From assembly GCF_014925385.1 (NCBI RefSeq), contig NZ_JACSDK010000017.1:1-64000 (forward strand): a DNA stretch of 64,000 bases, given 5' to 3'. Below the pieces are notes generated by a model that saw only the letters and a program-made list of their open reading frames with translations, ran no database searches and had not been told where the DNA came from. Position 1 is the first letter of the stretch, and every line of letters begins with the position of its first letter. The translations under genes and the position numbers were made by a program. The stretch comes from Pelagibius marinus. Lineage in GTDB: Bacteria; Pseudomonadota; Alphaproteobacteria; Kiloniellales; Kiloniellaceae. This document shows, one piece after another, positions 24,181-35,117 of this stretch.

Positions 24181-25611
24181 ATGACAAGTGTTCAGAAGAG
24201 ATGGATCGGAAACGCCATAGGCGGCCTGCTGGTACTTACAGCCGTGATGGCCATGGCGGTACCGCAACAGGCCTGGGGACAGCCGAACGTCACCACCGAG
24301 ATCGGTGAGTCCCGGCACGCAGGCGAGTTCATCGTTCCGGTGAACAAATCGCAGATCCTGCGCCTCGACGTTCCCTTCGCCGATCTTCTGGTCGGCAACG
24401 CCGAAATCGCCGACGTCCTGGCCCTCACGGACCGCTCGATCTACGTGCTGGGCAAAAAGACCGGCTCGACCAGCCTGACGGTCTACGGGCGCAACAGGTC
24501 GCTCATCGCCGTCATGGACCTGGTGGTTACCGTGGATGTCGAGGGACTGAAGGCGCGCCTCTTCGAGCTGATGCCCGAAGAGGAGATCGAGGTACGGGCC
24601 GTCAACGAAGCGGTGATCCTGAGCGGCAGGGTCAGCAGCGCGGTGCGGTTGCAGCGCGCCATGGAGGTCGCCGAGCGTTTCGCGCCGGAACAGGTAACCA
24701 ACCTGCTTTCGGTGACCGGCAGCCAGCAGGTCATGCTCGCCGTCCGCTTCGCCGAGGTTCAGCGCCGCGTCGTCAAGGAGTTGGGACTCAACACACAGAT
24801 CTCCGGCTCCGACTTCGCGGTCACCGTGGGCGATGCCCTCTTGAACGGGATCTTTTCTCCGACGGCGATTGCAACCGGTACGGTGACCTTTGGCATCGGC
24901 GCGGCGACGGTCGACTTGCTGTTCGACGCCCTGGAGGAAAAGGGTGTCGTCAAGACCCTTGCCGAGCCGAACCTGATTGCTCTCTCCGGAGACACCGCTA
25001 GTTTCCTGGCCGGCGGCGAGTTCCCGGTGCCGGTGGCGCAGAACACCGACGAAGGCAACACAACCATCACCGTCGAGTTCAAGGAGTTCGGCGTCGCCCT
25101 GGCCTTCACGCCCACGGTGCTGGACGACGGCTTGATCAACGTCGTTGCCAGCCCGGAGGTGAGCCGTATCGACCCGACCAACGCAGTCACCCTCCAGGGC
25201 TTCGAGATCCCGGGGCTGACGACGCGGCGGGCCACCACTACGGTGGAGTTGCGTGATGGGCAGTCTTTCGCCATCGCCGGTCTGATCCAGTCGGATTTCC
25301 AGGACACGGTGCGTCAGTTCCCTCTGCTGGGTGATGTGCCGGTCCTCGGGGCGCTGCTGCGCAGCAGCGACTTCCAGAACCAGCAGACCGAGCTGGTCAT
25401 CATCGTGACGCCGCACCTCGTGCAGCCGGCGCCGGGCGGCAGCCTGGCAACTCCGGCCGATAACTTCGTGCCGCCGAGCGATTCCGATATCTGGCTCTTC
25501 GGCCGTGTCGAATCGCCGACTTCTGGGATGACCCCCAGCAACGCCGCCAACGCCATGGCTATCAATGAAGCCGGGGGCGTCCAGGGCGCCTACGGCCACA
25601 TCATCAAGTGA
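24181..25611 (+). CDS. cpaC: Tad pilus secretin CpaC/RcpA
   Basis: This 476-residue protein forms the outer-membrane ring through which the pilus leaves. A signal peptide (about 1-35) precedes an N-terminal secretin/BON-like part (VPVNKSQILRLDVPFADLLVGNAEIADV). The secretin core follows, with VKTLAEPNLIALSGDTASFLAGGEFPVPV and the closing ELVIIVTPHLVQP. The length is normal for the family. It is 39 bases after cpaB and is followed by a small lipoprotein gene that may help it assemble. Confidence 0.92.
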   Translation: MTSVQKRWIGNAIGGLLVLTAVMAMAVPQQAWGQPNVTTEIGESRHAGEFIVPVNKSQILRLDVPFADLLVGNAEIADVLALTDRSIYVLGKKTGSTSLTVYGRNRSLIAVMDLVVTVDVEGLKARLFELMPEEEIEVRAVNEAVILSGRVSSAVRLQRAMEVAERFAPEQVTNLLSVTGSQQVMLAVRFAEVQRRVVKELGLNTQISGSDFAVTVGDALLNGIFSPTAIATGTVTFGIGAATVDLLFDALEEKGVVKTLAEPNLIALSGDTASFLAGGEFPVPVAQNTDEGNTTITVEFKEFGVALAFTPTVLDDGLINVVASPEVSRIDPTNAVTLQGFEIPGLTTRRATTTVELRDGQSFAIAGLIQSDFQDTVRQFPLLGDVPVLGALLRSSDFQNQQTELVIIVTPHLVQPAPGGSLATPADNFVPPSDSDIWLFGRVESPTSGMTPSNAANAMAINEAGGVQGAYGHIIK

Positions 25612-25619
25612 GGTGCGTA

Positions 25620-25889
25620 ATGATGAAGGCAACCACGATCTTCACTGTGCTCGTGGCCGGCGGACTGCTCGTCGCCTGCACGCCGCAGGAGAAAATCCAT
25701 CCCTCCTTCGGCAACGCGGTGCGCCACAACATGTCTATCCACATCATCAATCCGACCCCGGAATACAGCGCTGCGCAGCAGATCCCGGAACTGGACGGTC
25801 CCCGCGCCGCCGGCGCCCAGGGGCGCTACGACAAGGGTGAAGTCATCCAGCCGGAGCGTCTGCGGACCACTGAATCCAACACCAGATGA
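25620..25889 (+). CDS. small Tad-locus lipoprotein, CpaD-like short form
   Basis: This 89-residue protein has a signal peptide ending in a lipobox (LLVAC, Cys21), so it should be a lipoprotein. The mature part carries FGNAVRHNMSIHIINP and DGPRAAGAQGRYDKGEV, which recall the C-terminal region of the pilus lipoprotein CpaD, although CpaD proteins are usually over 200 residues. It occupies the cpaD place between cpaC and cpaE. It probably assists secretin assembly. The start may be ATG 25620 or ATG 25623. Confidence 0.72.
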   Translation: MMKATTIFTVLVAGGLLVACTPQEKIHPSFGNAVRHNMSIHIINPTPEYSAAQQIPELDGPRAAGAQGRYDKGEVIQPERLRTTESNTR

Positions 25890-25933
25890 TCCTGGGCATC
25901 AGAGTCTGAGAGCAAGGGTTCGAGAGGCAGGAA

Positions 25934-27136
25934 ATGGGTGAAAATCTGAACGTCGTCGGAATGCTGCGTACGCCACAGCTCCGGTCTGCCTTGGCGGAAG
26001 TCTGCACGGATATGAACGGTACCAAGTTCGATCTGCGCATCGCTCCGCTCGAGCTCAGTGCCGCCGACGCCAGCTTGCCCGGTTCCGACCTCATCATCGT
26101 CGAGATCGATACCAGGAGCGCCGATGACGTGGAGCGGCTGCGTACCCTGGTCGAGCAGCTCTCGCCCGGGACCCCGGTGGTCGCCACAGCGGCGGAGGCG
26201 ACCCTGGACGATGTGCGCAAGTTGATGCGCCTCGGCCTCGTCGACGTACTGCCGCAGCCCGTCCAGCGCGACGACGTGCTGGCCGCCTTGGAGCACGCCT
26301 CGCGGGTGCGCAAGGCGGCGCGTCGGCCCCAAGCGGCCAAGGGGCGATTGGTCTCGGTCTTGAAAGGCGGCGGCGGTGTCGGCGCGACCACGGTCGCCGT
26401 GCAGGCCGGCTGCTGTCTTGCGCAGACACTGCAGAAGCGGGGGCAGGAGGTTTGCATCCTGGACTTTGACGTGCAGGGCGGCACCGTTGCGCTGTACCTG
26501 GATCTCAAGGACCGCACCGGTCTCGCGGACCTGGTGTCGGCGCAAGATCGCCTGGACGGCGAATTGCTGCGCGGCGCCATGACCCGTCACCCCAGTGGCC
26601 TCAATGTGGTCGCCGCACCGCCGGACGTGATGCCGCTGGATACCTTCAGCGCGGACTTCGTGCGTCGGCTGCTTGATATTGTCCGCCAGGAATTCGCGGT
26701 GGTGATCGTCGATCTGCCGCCGACCTGGTGCCTTTGGTCTTTCGATATTCTGCGCCAGTCGGACGACGTTCTGCTGGTGACGCAGATGACGGTGCCGGGC
26801 GTACGCCAGGCCCGTCGCCAACTCGACACCTTGGGTGCGGAAGGTCTGGATGAGCTTCCGGTGCGCGTCGTCCTCAATCGTTACGAAAAGCGATGGGGCG
26901 AAGCGGTCGGCCTTAAGGAAGTCGAGAAGGCGCTGGAGCACAAGATCGACTTCACCGTCGCGAACGACTACCGGACCGTCAGCGAAGCGCTCAACCAGGG
27001 CCTTTCCATCGCCGACGTTCGCAGGCGGTCTAAAGCTTTCAAGAATATTTCCAAGATCAGTGACGCCCTCGCCGTGGCAGGAAGCCGAAAAGAGGAGCGG
27101 GTCGAGCCGCACCTCGCCAACGTGCCTGGCCGATAA
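25934..27136 (+). CDS. cpaE: Tad pilus assembly ATPase-like protein CpaE/TadZ
   Basis: This 400-residue protein has an N-terminal receiver-like domain (about 10-130) that lacks a clear phospho-site and a C-terminal ParA/MinD-like domain. The P-loop reads KGGGGVGATTVAV, so a Thr-Thr pair is kept but the usual second lysine is replaced by Ala. LDFDVQGGTVALYLD and VVIVDLPPTW are the following ParA motifs. TadZ/CpaE proteins place the pilus machine at its site in the cell. It lies between the small lipoprotein and cpaF. Confidence 0.9.
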   Translation: MGENLNVVGMLRTPQLRSALAEVCTDMNGTKFDLRIAPLELSAADASLPGSDLIIVEIDTRSADDVERLRTLVEQLSPGTPVVATAAEATLDDVRKLMRLGLVDVLPQPVQRDDVLAALEHASRVRKAARRPQAAKGRLVSVLKGGGGVGATTVAVQAGCCLAQTLQKRGQEVCILDFDVQGGTVALYLDLKDRTGLADLVSAQDRLDGELLRGAMTRHPSGLNVVAAPPDVMPLDTFSADFVRRLLDIVRQEFAVVIVDLPPTWCLWSFDILRQSDDVLLVTQMTVPGVRQARRQLDTLGAEGLDELPVRVVLNRYEKRWGEAVGLKEVEKALEHKIDFTVANDYRTVSEALNQGLSIADVRRRSKAFKNISKISDALAVAGSRKEERVEPHLANVPGR

Positions 27137-27154
27137 CTCAGGAGACCCAGCAAG

Positions 27155-28555
<1,401 letters not shown>

Positions 28556-28562
28556 ACACGCC

Positions 28563-29558
28563 ATGCCAATCGAACCGATCTACATTCTCTACGGCGTTAT
28601 CTTCGTCACGGTCCTGCTGCTGGTGGAAGGGGTTTACTACCTCTTCATTCACTCGATGCAGGTAAACCGGCGGACCAACCGGCGGCTGTCTATGCTGAAT
28701 TCCGGAATGGAAAGTCGTGAGGTCTTGGGTCTCCTGCGCCGGCAACCGGTGCGGGAGACACAGGGGCTGGGCGGCCTGGTCCATCCTGTCGACTACCTCG
28801 AAGGTTTGATCTCCCACGCCGGTATGAGCGTGACCCCCTTGCGGGTGGTTTTCATCATGCTGGTGGTCGCCTTCTTCGCCTTGATGGGTTTCCAGGTCGC
28901 CTATGCCACTGGCCGGCTTCCGCACCTCCTGTCCCCGCTGTACTACCAGGTCGGGCTCTCGGTCCTGCTGGGCGTGCTGCTGCCGATCTACTACTTCTCC
29001 AGCAAGGCCAAGGAGCGGCGGAAGAAGTTTGCCGAGCAGCTTCCCGATGCGCTCGACCTTATCGTCCGGAGCCTGCGCGCCGGCCACCCGATCAATGCGG
29101 CCCTTGGCCTGGTGTGCAAGGAAATGCGCGACCCGATCGGCACCGAATTCGGCATCGCTGTGGACGAGATGACCTATGGACTGGACCTGACGGAAGCGCT
29201 GGAGAATCTCAATCAGCGGATCCAGGTCGAGGACTTCAACTACGTCGTCATGTCGATCAGTATCCAGCACGAGACCGGCGGCAACCTGGCTGCCGTTCTG
29301 GCCGGCCTGGCGCGTGTGATTCGCGCTCGGGCCCGCATGTTCCTGAAAGTCCGTTCGCTCTCGAGCGAGGGGCGCATGTCGGCACTGGTGCTCTGCGCGC
29401 TGCCCTTTGTGGTGGGTTTCGTGATCTTCACCGGTAACCCCGACTACTACACGAAGTTTGCCGACGATCCGCTGTTCCTGCCGATCCTCGCCGGCGCGGT
29501 CTTCAACATGGTGGTGGGGATCTACATGATCTACCGCATGGTCAACTTCCGAGTCTGA
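28563..29558 (+). CDS. tadB: Tad inner-membrane platform protein TadB
   Basis: This 331-residue platform protein has an N-terminal helix, two central helices (about 95-150), a cytoplasmic T2SSF domain (AEQLPDALDLIVRSLRAGHPINAA) and two C-terminal helices. It works with TadC as the base on which CpaF acts. ATG 28563, seven bases after the cpaF stop, gives a normal N-terminus; a longer frame begins within cpaF and is not used. Confidence 0.93.
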   Translation: MPIEPIYILYGVIFVTVLLLVEGVYYLFIHSMQVNRRTNRRLSMLNSGMESREVLGLLRRQPVRETQGLGGLVHPVDYLEGLISHAGMSVTPLRVVFIMLVVAFFALMGFQVAYATGRLPHLLSPLYYQVGLSVLLGVLLPIYYFSSKAKERRKKFAEQLPDALDLIVRSLRAGHPINAALGLVCKEMRDPIGTEFGIAVDEMTYGLDLTEALENLNQRIQVEDFNYVVMSISIQHETGGNLAAVLAGLARVIRARARMFLKVRSLSSEGRMSALVLCALPFVVGFVIFTGNPDYYTKFADDPLFLPILAGAVFNMVVGIYMIYRMVNFRV

Positions 29559-29576
29559 GGTGGAGAGGAATCCGGC

Positions 29577-30584
29577 ATGGATATTGTGAAAATCGCCACC
29601 GACCTTTACACCTCGGGATTTGCCTGGATTCTCCAGAACCCGGCGGACGCCTTCCTTGTGGTGCTGTTCTTCACCATTGTGCTGGCAGTCGTCGGCGTGG
29701 CGAGCATTTCCGGAAACAAGGGCGCTGTTTCCCGTCGCCTGGCCGGTGACACGGTTTCCATGGGCGGCATGGACGCCGGGCCGCGGCTGCGCTACGAAAC
29801 GCGCGACGGTTTCTGGAACGAGTTGGTCGGCGCCATTGAAAAGCGCGTTCCTCTCGTTGATGAGACGAACCGCTCGCTGGTTCAGCGCCGCCTGCTTCAG
29901 GCCGGCTTCGCGGGCCCCGGCGTGGTGCGCAACTACTTCGCCATCAGGTTCTTCACCACCATCTGCCTGCCTTTGGGCTTCCTGCTGCTCGCACCGATGT
30001 TCGGAGCCTCTTTGAGCAATCAGAAAGTCCTGCTGGTCCCCTTGGCGCTCTGCGTCATCGGTCTCTATCTGCCTTCGTTCTGGCTGTCGCGCCGCATTGC
30101 CAGCCGCCAACGCGCCATTGCCGAAGGCTTCCCTGACGCGCTGGACATGATGGTGGTCTGCGTTGAAGCGGGTCTGGGCCTCGATGCCGCCTTCAACCGG
30201 GTCGGTTCGGAGCTTGTCCGAGCCCACCCGGCGCTGGCGACACAGTTCGCCCTGGTGGCCCTGGAACTGCGGGCCGGCAAGAGCCGCGCCGACGCCCTGC
30301 GGAACCTGGGCGAGCGGGTAGGGCTGGACGATGTGATCGGTTTCGTCACGCTGCTGATCCAGTCGGATGAGCTGGGCACAAGCATTTCCCAGGCCTTGTC
30401 GGTGCATGCGGACGAGATGCGGAACAAGCGAATGATGCGGGCGGAGGAATTGGCTCACAAGCTGCCGGTGAAGCTCACCATTCCTCTGATCGTCTTCATC
30501 TTGCCCTGCATGGTCACCGTTATCCTGCTGCCGGGCATCATCGGGATTGTCCGGGTCGTTCTTCCGGCGCTGCATGGCGGATGA
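29577..30584 (+). CDS. tadC: Tad inner-membrane platform protein TadC
   Basis: This 335-residue protein is the second T2SSF-domain platform subunit. EGFPDALDMMVVCVEAGLGLDAAFNRV is the diagnostic helix pair, flanked by two helices on the N-side and one at the C-terminus. TadB and TadC together form the pilus platform. It begins 18 bases after tadB and ends 17 bases before the next lipoprotein gene, with GAGGAGAGGAG between. Confidence 0.93.
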   Translation: MDIVKIATDLYTSGFAWILQNPADAFLVVLFFTIVLAVVGVASISGNKGAVSRRLAGDTVSMGGMDAGPRLRYETRDGFWNELVGAIEKRVPLVDETNRSLVQRRLLQAGFAGPGVVRNYFAIRFFTTICLPLGFLLLAPMFGASLSNQKVLLVPLALCVIGLYLPSFWLSRRIASRQRAIAEGFPDALDMMVVCVEAGLGLDAAFNRVGSELVRAHPALATQFALVALELRAGKSRADALRNLGERVGLDDVIGFVTLLIQSDELGTSISQALSVHADEMRNKRMMRAEELAHKLPVKLTIPLIVFILPCMVTVILLPGIIGIVRVVLPALHGG

Positions 30585-30601
30585 GGAGAGGAGAGCTGAA
30601 A

Positions 30602-31774
30602 ATGAATGGTCGCAGAGGCATTTTCCTGTCCATCGCCGCCCTTGGCGGCAGCCTGGTGGTTTCCGCTTGCGGCACCCAGTTGCCCGAGGCGCGGCCGAAC
30701 TTCGGCTACAGCGGCCTGACAGGTCAGGAGGCGAGCCGTTCGAGCTATGAACAAGGCCGCTTTGACTTTACCGCCGGGCGCTACGGCCTGGCGATCGAAC
30801 GGTTCCAGATGGCCATTGCGGAGAACCCGGCCTCAATCGAGGCGGTCAACGGTCTGGCGGCGTCCTATGACCAGATCGGGCGCTTTGACCTGGCCGAGCG
30901 GTACTATCGCCGGGCGCTGGCCATGGACCCCAATTCGGCCCAGACCCTGAACAACCTCGGCTATTCGATGCTGCTGCAGGGCAAGACCGACCTGGCGTTG
31001 GCGCTGTTCCGCGATGCGACGCGGCAATCGCCCGACAACCCGATGATCGCCGCCAATGCCCAGCTCGCCGTCGACGCCGGCGTCGAGAACGAGGCCGAGC
31101 AGGTGAGCGAAGCGACTTCAGCGCCCCCGCAGGAAGCCGCTGTGCGGCAGCCTCCGGCGCCGCGGCCCAGCATCGTCCGCATCACGACCGCTGAGCAGCG
31201 GCTGCGTCTCCGAGCGGCCCCGGCGGCCCCCGCGACGCTCCTGCTGCCGCCGGAAGTGACGGCTGTACCGCTGCCGGTCGTGGAAACACAACCGCTGGCG
31301 CCGCTGCCGGCACCGGGCGGCCAAGTGACAGAGGCGCCGGTGGCCGTGACCCTGCCCGTTGTGCGGGTCGCGCTGCAGACCTCCGGTGCCGACGTAACGC
31401 TGGCGGCCGGTCCCTCGGAAGAGCCGGCCCTGCCGGACGCGCGCGATCTCAGCGGCGCTGTCGAGGTGGCCAACGGTACCGGCCGCCGGCACATGGCTGC
31501 GCGTATAAAGGCCTTCCTGCTGGGCGAGGGGCTGTCAGTCACCAGGCTGTCCAACGCCGACAATTTCAATCACAGCTCGACCAGCATCACCTACCTCCCC
31601 GGGTACCGGGAACTTGCGGAGGTTCTCTCTGCCTCCCTGCCTATCGTCCCCCGGCTGCAGCAGTCCACCGGTCAAGCGACCGAGGTGCGGGTAGAGCTGG
31701 GGGGCGACCTTCTTCAATTCGACAGTGACCTTCTCCAGGCAGAAAGGAACACTTCCCATGCCGATCCGGTCTGA
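30602..31774 (+). CDS. tadD: TadD-like TPR lipoprotein with C-terminal LytR_C domain
   Basis: This 390-residue lipoprotein has a lipobox (VVSAC) at about residue 23 and three or more TPR repeats (residues 50-160, RFDLAERYYRRALAMDPNSAQTLNNLG). A Pro/Ala-rich linker follows, then a LytR_C-type domain (about 290-375, SGAVEVANGTGRRHMAARI and the TSITYLPGY stretch). TadD proteins are pilotins or scaffolds of the Tad machine. The LytR_C fusion, usually linked to cell-wall attachment, is typical of some alphaproteobacterial Tad loci. Confidence 0.82.
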   Translation: MNGRRGIFLSIAALGGSLVVSACGTQLPEARPNFGYSGLTGQEASRSSYEQGRFDFTAGRYGLAIERFQMAIAENPASIEAVNGLAASYDQIGRFDLAERYYRRALAMDPNSAQTLNNLGYSMLLQGKTDLALALFRDATRQSPDNPMIAANAQLAVDAGVENEAEQVSEATSAPPQEAAVRQPPAPRPSIVRITTAEQRLRLRAAPAAPATLLLPPEVTAVPLPVVETQPLAPLPAPGGQVTEAPVAVTLPVVRVALQTSGADVTLAAGPSEEPALPDARDLSGAVEVANGTGRRHMAARIKAFLLGEGLSVTRLSNADNFNHSSTSITYLPGYRELAEVLSASLPIVPRLQQSTGQATEVRVELGGDLLQFDSDLLQAERNTSHADPV

Positions 31775-32708
31775 AGCCAAAGAGCCGCGGCGGTCGCAGA
31801 TGACCTTGTCCGGCACCCGTTCGCTGGCCGCCGCGGCGGCCTGCGCCCTCTTTCTGTCCGCTTGCGCCTCTTCTTCCGGCCAGGCGCCGGTTCAGGTGCA
31901 ATCAGAGCCGGTCTCGCCGGAGATCGTCGCGGCCGCCGAACAGTCGATCGAGCAGGGCAACTACGCAGATGCCAAGCTGCTGCTGGAGCGGGTCCTGCTG
32001 GCCGAGCCGGGCAATCTGCGCGCCCGACTGGCCATGGCGGAAACTCAGCTCGCTTTCGGTCAGCTTGACGCCGCTTCCGAAGCCTTCGAGACACTGTCTA
32101 AGGTGCCGGAGGCGACCGCCCGCGCGCAGCAAGGCCGTGGCCTCACGCTGCTGCTGAAGGGGCAGGAGCGGCCGGCGCTCTTCCTTTTGGAACAGGCGGT
32201 GGACAAGGACCCGGGGCTGTGGCGCGCCTGGAACGCCATCGGCACCCTGCACGACCGAGCCGGCGAGTGGGACGCGGCCGCGATGGCCTATGACCGGGCG
32301 CTCGAGATCCGGCCGGACTCGGCGATGCTCTACAACAACCGCGGCTTCTCCCACCTGTTACGTCGGGATCACCAAGCGGCCATTGCGGACTTCGATGCGG
32401 CCCTGCAGCTCGAGCCAGACATGGAGGCCGCCCGCGAGAACATGCGGCTCGCCTTCGCCTGGGCCGGTCAGTACGACCGGGCGCTGGTCGGCGTGAGCCA
32501 GAAGGATATCGGCCGGGCTTTCAACAACATCGGTTTCGTCGCCCTGCTGCGCGGCGACCTGCCGGCGGCGGAGTCCTATCTGCTGCGCTCCATGGAAATC
32601 GATCCGAAGTTCAACCGGACCGCCAACAAGAACCTCGAATACCTGAAGAGCCTGAAGGCCATTAACGGCAGCAAGGTCAACGTCAGCGAAATGGAAGGCA
32701 ACGGCTGA
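31758..32708 (+). CDS. TPR lipoprotein, second TadD-like protein
   Basis: This 316-residue protein has an N-terminal signal with lipobox (FLSAC) and TPR repeats along most of its length (for example AAAMAYDRALEIRPDSAMLYNNRGF). I chose ATG 31758 because AAGGA precedes it; it overlaps the previous gene by 17 bases, implying coupled translation. A later in-frame ATG at 31800 would still give a signal peptide. It likely assists pilus secretin or platform assembly, in parallel with the preceding TPR lipoprotein. Confidence 0.8.
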   Translation: MPIRSEAKEPRRSQMTLSGTRSLAAAAACALFLSACASSSGQAPVQVQSEPVSPEIVAAAEQSIEQGNYADAKLLLERVLLAEPGNLRARLAMAETQLAFGQLDAASEAFETLSKVPEATARAQQGRGLTLLLKGQERPALFLLEQAVDKDPGLWRAWNAIGTLHDRAGEWDAAAMAYDRALEIRPDSAMLYNNRGFSHLLRRDHQAAIADFDAALQLEPDMEAARENMRLAFAWAGQYDRALVGVSQKDIGRAFNNIGFVALLRGDLPAAESYLLRSMEIDPKFNRTANKNLEYLKSLKAINGSKVNVSEMEGNG

Positions 32709-32739
32709 TCGCCCAGGAGGGCCGATCCGGAGATCCAAG

Positions 32740-33270
32740 ATGGACATGTTTCTGCTCATCAAAGTGTTTTTCTGGGCCTTCGTGGCGCTGTTGGTATTGG
32801 CGGCGGCCTTCGACCTTTGGAAGTTCACGATACCCAACTGGATTTCGGTTTCTCTGTTCGGGCTCTTCGTGGCGGCCGGGATCTTTATGCCGGTGCAGAT
32901 CGACTGGCTGTCGCACCTGGGCGCCTTGGCGGTGGTGCTGCTGGGCACCCTGGCGCTCTACCGCTTCAGGGTGATCGGCGGCGGCGATCTAAAGCTTCTC
33001 GTGGTGGTCGGGCTGTGGACCGGCCTCGACGGTTTGCCCGAATTTATCCTTATGACGGCCTTCGCCGGGGGCGTGCTTGCGCTCGGCCTGATTGGTCTGC
33101 GGCGTCTGTTGATGAGCCTGATGGTGCTCCAAACGGTGCCGGACTGCATCACGAAGGTCACGCTGCCCCGGTTTCTGTTGCCGGGCGAGCCGCTGCCCTA
33201 CGGGGTGGCTATTGCCGTGGGCGGCATCCTGGTGGCGCGGCACCTGCCGCACCTAGGGCTTTTTGCGTGA
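32740..33270 (+). CDS. cpaA: Tad prepilin peptidase CpaA/TadV
   Basis: This 176-residue inner-membrane aspartyl protease cuts the leaders of Flp and of the TadE/TadG-type pseudopilins. The two catalytic aspartates are D25 (AAFDLWKFTIPNW) and D83 in the GGGDLK motif. Five or six helices are predicted. It lacks the N-methylase domain of PilD, as is normal for Tad peptidases. It lies between the TPR lipoproteins and tadE rather than beside flp. Confidence 0.93.
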   Translation: MDMFLLIKVFFWAFVALLVLAAAFDLWKFTIPNWISVSLFGLFVAAGIFMPVQIDWLSHLGALAVVLLGTLALYRFRVIGGGDLKLLVVVGLWTGLDGLPEFILMTAFAGGVLALGLIGLRRLLMSLMVLQTVPDCITKVTLPRFLLPGEPLPYGVAIAVGGILVARHLPHLGLFA

Positions 33271-33280
33271 GGTGCAAACG

Positions 33281-33685
33281 ATGACTCGTAAAACAACTTG
33301 GCGAGAAGATTGGCGCAAGCGGGGTCGCAGCGGTTCGGCCGCCGTCGAGTTCGCGATCCTGCTACCGGTCTTCCTAGCGATCCTCTTTGGCATTATCCAG
33401 TTCGGCTCCGTGATGTTCCTCCACAACAACATGGTCAACGCCGCGCGCGAGGCGGTGCGGCGCATGTCGGTGGCGGAACTGAACACGACCGAGGCGGAAA
33501 CCTATGCAAGGAACTATCTGGCCGGCTGGAACCTCACCTTCAACGTCAACGCGACCGAGCCCCCGACGACCACTGACGTCTCGATGACGATCAGCGTGCC
33601 GGCAGCCGACGCAGCCCTGATCAACTTCCCCATCACCTGGCCGGGGAACCTGGTGGCCCAGGCCAGCATGCGACCGGAGGGCTAA
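33281..33685 (+). CDS. tadE: TadE-family pseudopilin
   Basis: This 134-residue protein has a basic N-terminus, then GRSGSAAVEFAILLPVFLAILFGIIQFG, the TadE pseudopilin signature with conserved Glu five residues after the cleavage Gly. The remainder is periplasmic. The ATG at 33281 follows GAGGTG by six bases and lies 10 bases after the cpaA stop; an earlier alternative start overlaps cpaA. It is processed by CpaA and is a minor pilus component. Confidence 0.88.
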   Translation: MTRKTTWREDWRKRGRSGSAAVEFAILLPVFLAILFGIIQFGSVMFLHNNMVNAAREAVRRMSVAELNTTEAETYARNYLAGWNLTFNVNATEPPTTTDVSMTISVPAADAALINFPITWPGNLVAQASMRPEG

Positions 33686-33690
33686 CAGCT

Positions 33691-35097
33691 ATGCGATTCT
33701 TACGTGAGCTTTGGCACGATCGCGAAGGCGCTTTTGCGCCAATTGCCTCCTTGATCATGGTTGGTTTGCTCGGCTTCGCAGCGCTGGCCATCGACATGGG
33801 CTACAACTACTACAACCGCAACAAGCTGCAGGTGGCGGCGGACTCTTCGGCGCTGGCCGGCGCCTCGCAGCTGCAGAGTCTGGTCGAGGACGGCGACTCA
33901 CAGCCGATAATCGATGAGGCGCGGGCCTATGCCGAGAACAACATGCCCGCCGCCCAGTACGGGACGGTGCTGGCCGCGGCTGACATCGTGCCGGGGAACT
34001 GGGATCCCGATACCCGCACATTCACGGCGACGGTGAGCGACCCGAGTGACTATAACGCGGTACAGACAACCACCCGCCGGGAAGACACCGTAGGCAACCC
34101 TGTGCCGGCCTTTCTAGGTGGCATCTTCGGCTTCGACAACTACGACATCGTCACCAGCGCCATCGCGACCGAGGCGCAAAACGGCAACATGACCCCCTCC
34201 GGGTGCCTCATGGCGACGAGCGAGACGGAGGAGGAAGCCTTTCACATCTTCGGTACGGCCGATATTTCGACGACCGACTGCAATATCGAAGTCGCTTCCG
34301 AGGCCGAATGCGCATTTTATGCGAACGGCAATCCCACCATCACCACGATTACTGACCCGGACGGGGATGCGCCGCAAATCAATATCGCCGGTACCTATTG
34401 CGAGAAGGGGTCGGTCGGAATCGATACCAGCGGCGTGAACGAAGACGCCAACGTCGGCGAAGACCCCTACGAGGACGTGGACCCCTGTGATGGCTGGGCT
34501 CTTTGCCAACAGGCCAGGGACCCGAACTACTGCGACAACGCCGAGCCCGCCTACATCAACGCAAGCTTTGAAGGCGACGGCAGCCCGCCTTCGGGGGTCT
34601 ACTGCGGCGGCATTACCTTCACCGGCAATGGAACGGCGAATTTCGATGGCGACTACATCATCAAGGAGGGCGCCCTCGACATCGGCGGCAATATTACCGT
34701 CGACGGCTCGAGCGGTGTCGGCTTCTACCTCATGGGCACCGGCTCTGTGATCAATTTCAAGGGCGAGTCGGACCTGACCCTGGTTGCGCAGAGCAGCGGC
34801 AGCCCTTTGGATGGCTTCATCTTCTACGAGGAAGACAAGGACCCGAAGGAGAGCCACACCTTGCGCGGGACCACCGGCGGCGGCTACGACGGCCTGCTTT
34901 ACTTCGACGGCGACGTCGAGTTCAAAGGCACCGCAGATTCCTTGCTTACGACTTATGTAAGCGATTGCACCGTCCTGATTGCCAACACGATCTACTTCAA
35001 CGGCACCACCGGCCTCACGGCCGATTCCACCTGCGAGGGCGCAGGGCCGACCTTGCCGCCCGGCGCGCCGATACTCGTCTATCGCCTCGTCAATTAG
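33691..35097 (+). CDS. tadG: TadG-like pilus-associated protein
   Basis: This 468-residue protein has the TadG N-terminal segment (REGAFAPIASLIMVGLLGFAALAIDMGYNYYNRNKLQVAADSSALAGAS), a membrane anchor followed by a large periplasmic part. That part is rich in Asp, Gly and Thr and repeats a beta-helix-like pattern (for example GNGTANFDGDYIIKEGALDIGG). No von Willebrand A motif (DxSxS) is visible. Several cysteines suggest disulfides. It starts six bases after tadE. It may anchor or cap the pilus. Confidence 0.8.
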   Translation: MRFLRELWHDREGAFAPIASLIMVGLLGFAALAIDMGYNYYNRNKLQVAADSSALAGASQLQSLVEDGDSQPIIDEARAYAENNMPAAQYGTVLAAADIVPGNWDPDTRTFTATVSDPSDYNAVQTTTRREDTVGNPVPAFLGGIFGFDNYDIVTSAIATEAQNGNMTPSGCLMATSETEEEAFHIFGTADISTTDCNIEVASEAECAFYANGNPTITTITDPDGDAPQINIAGTYCEKGSVGIDTSGVNEDANVGEDPYEDVDPCDGWALCQQARDPNYCDNAEPAYINASFEGDGSPPSGVYCGGITFTGNGTANFDGDYIIKEGALDIGGNITVDGSSGVGFYLMGTGSVINFKGESDLTLVAQSSGSPLDGFIFYEEDKDPKESHTLRGTTGGGYDGLLYFDGDVEFKGTADSLLTTYVSDCTVLIANTIYFNGTTGLTADSTCEGAGPTLPPGAPILVYRLVN

Positions 35098-35117
35098 ACG
35101 GGGAGGGCAGGAACGGA

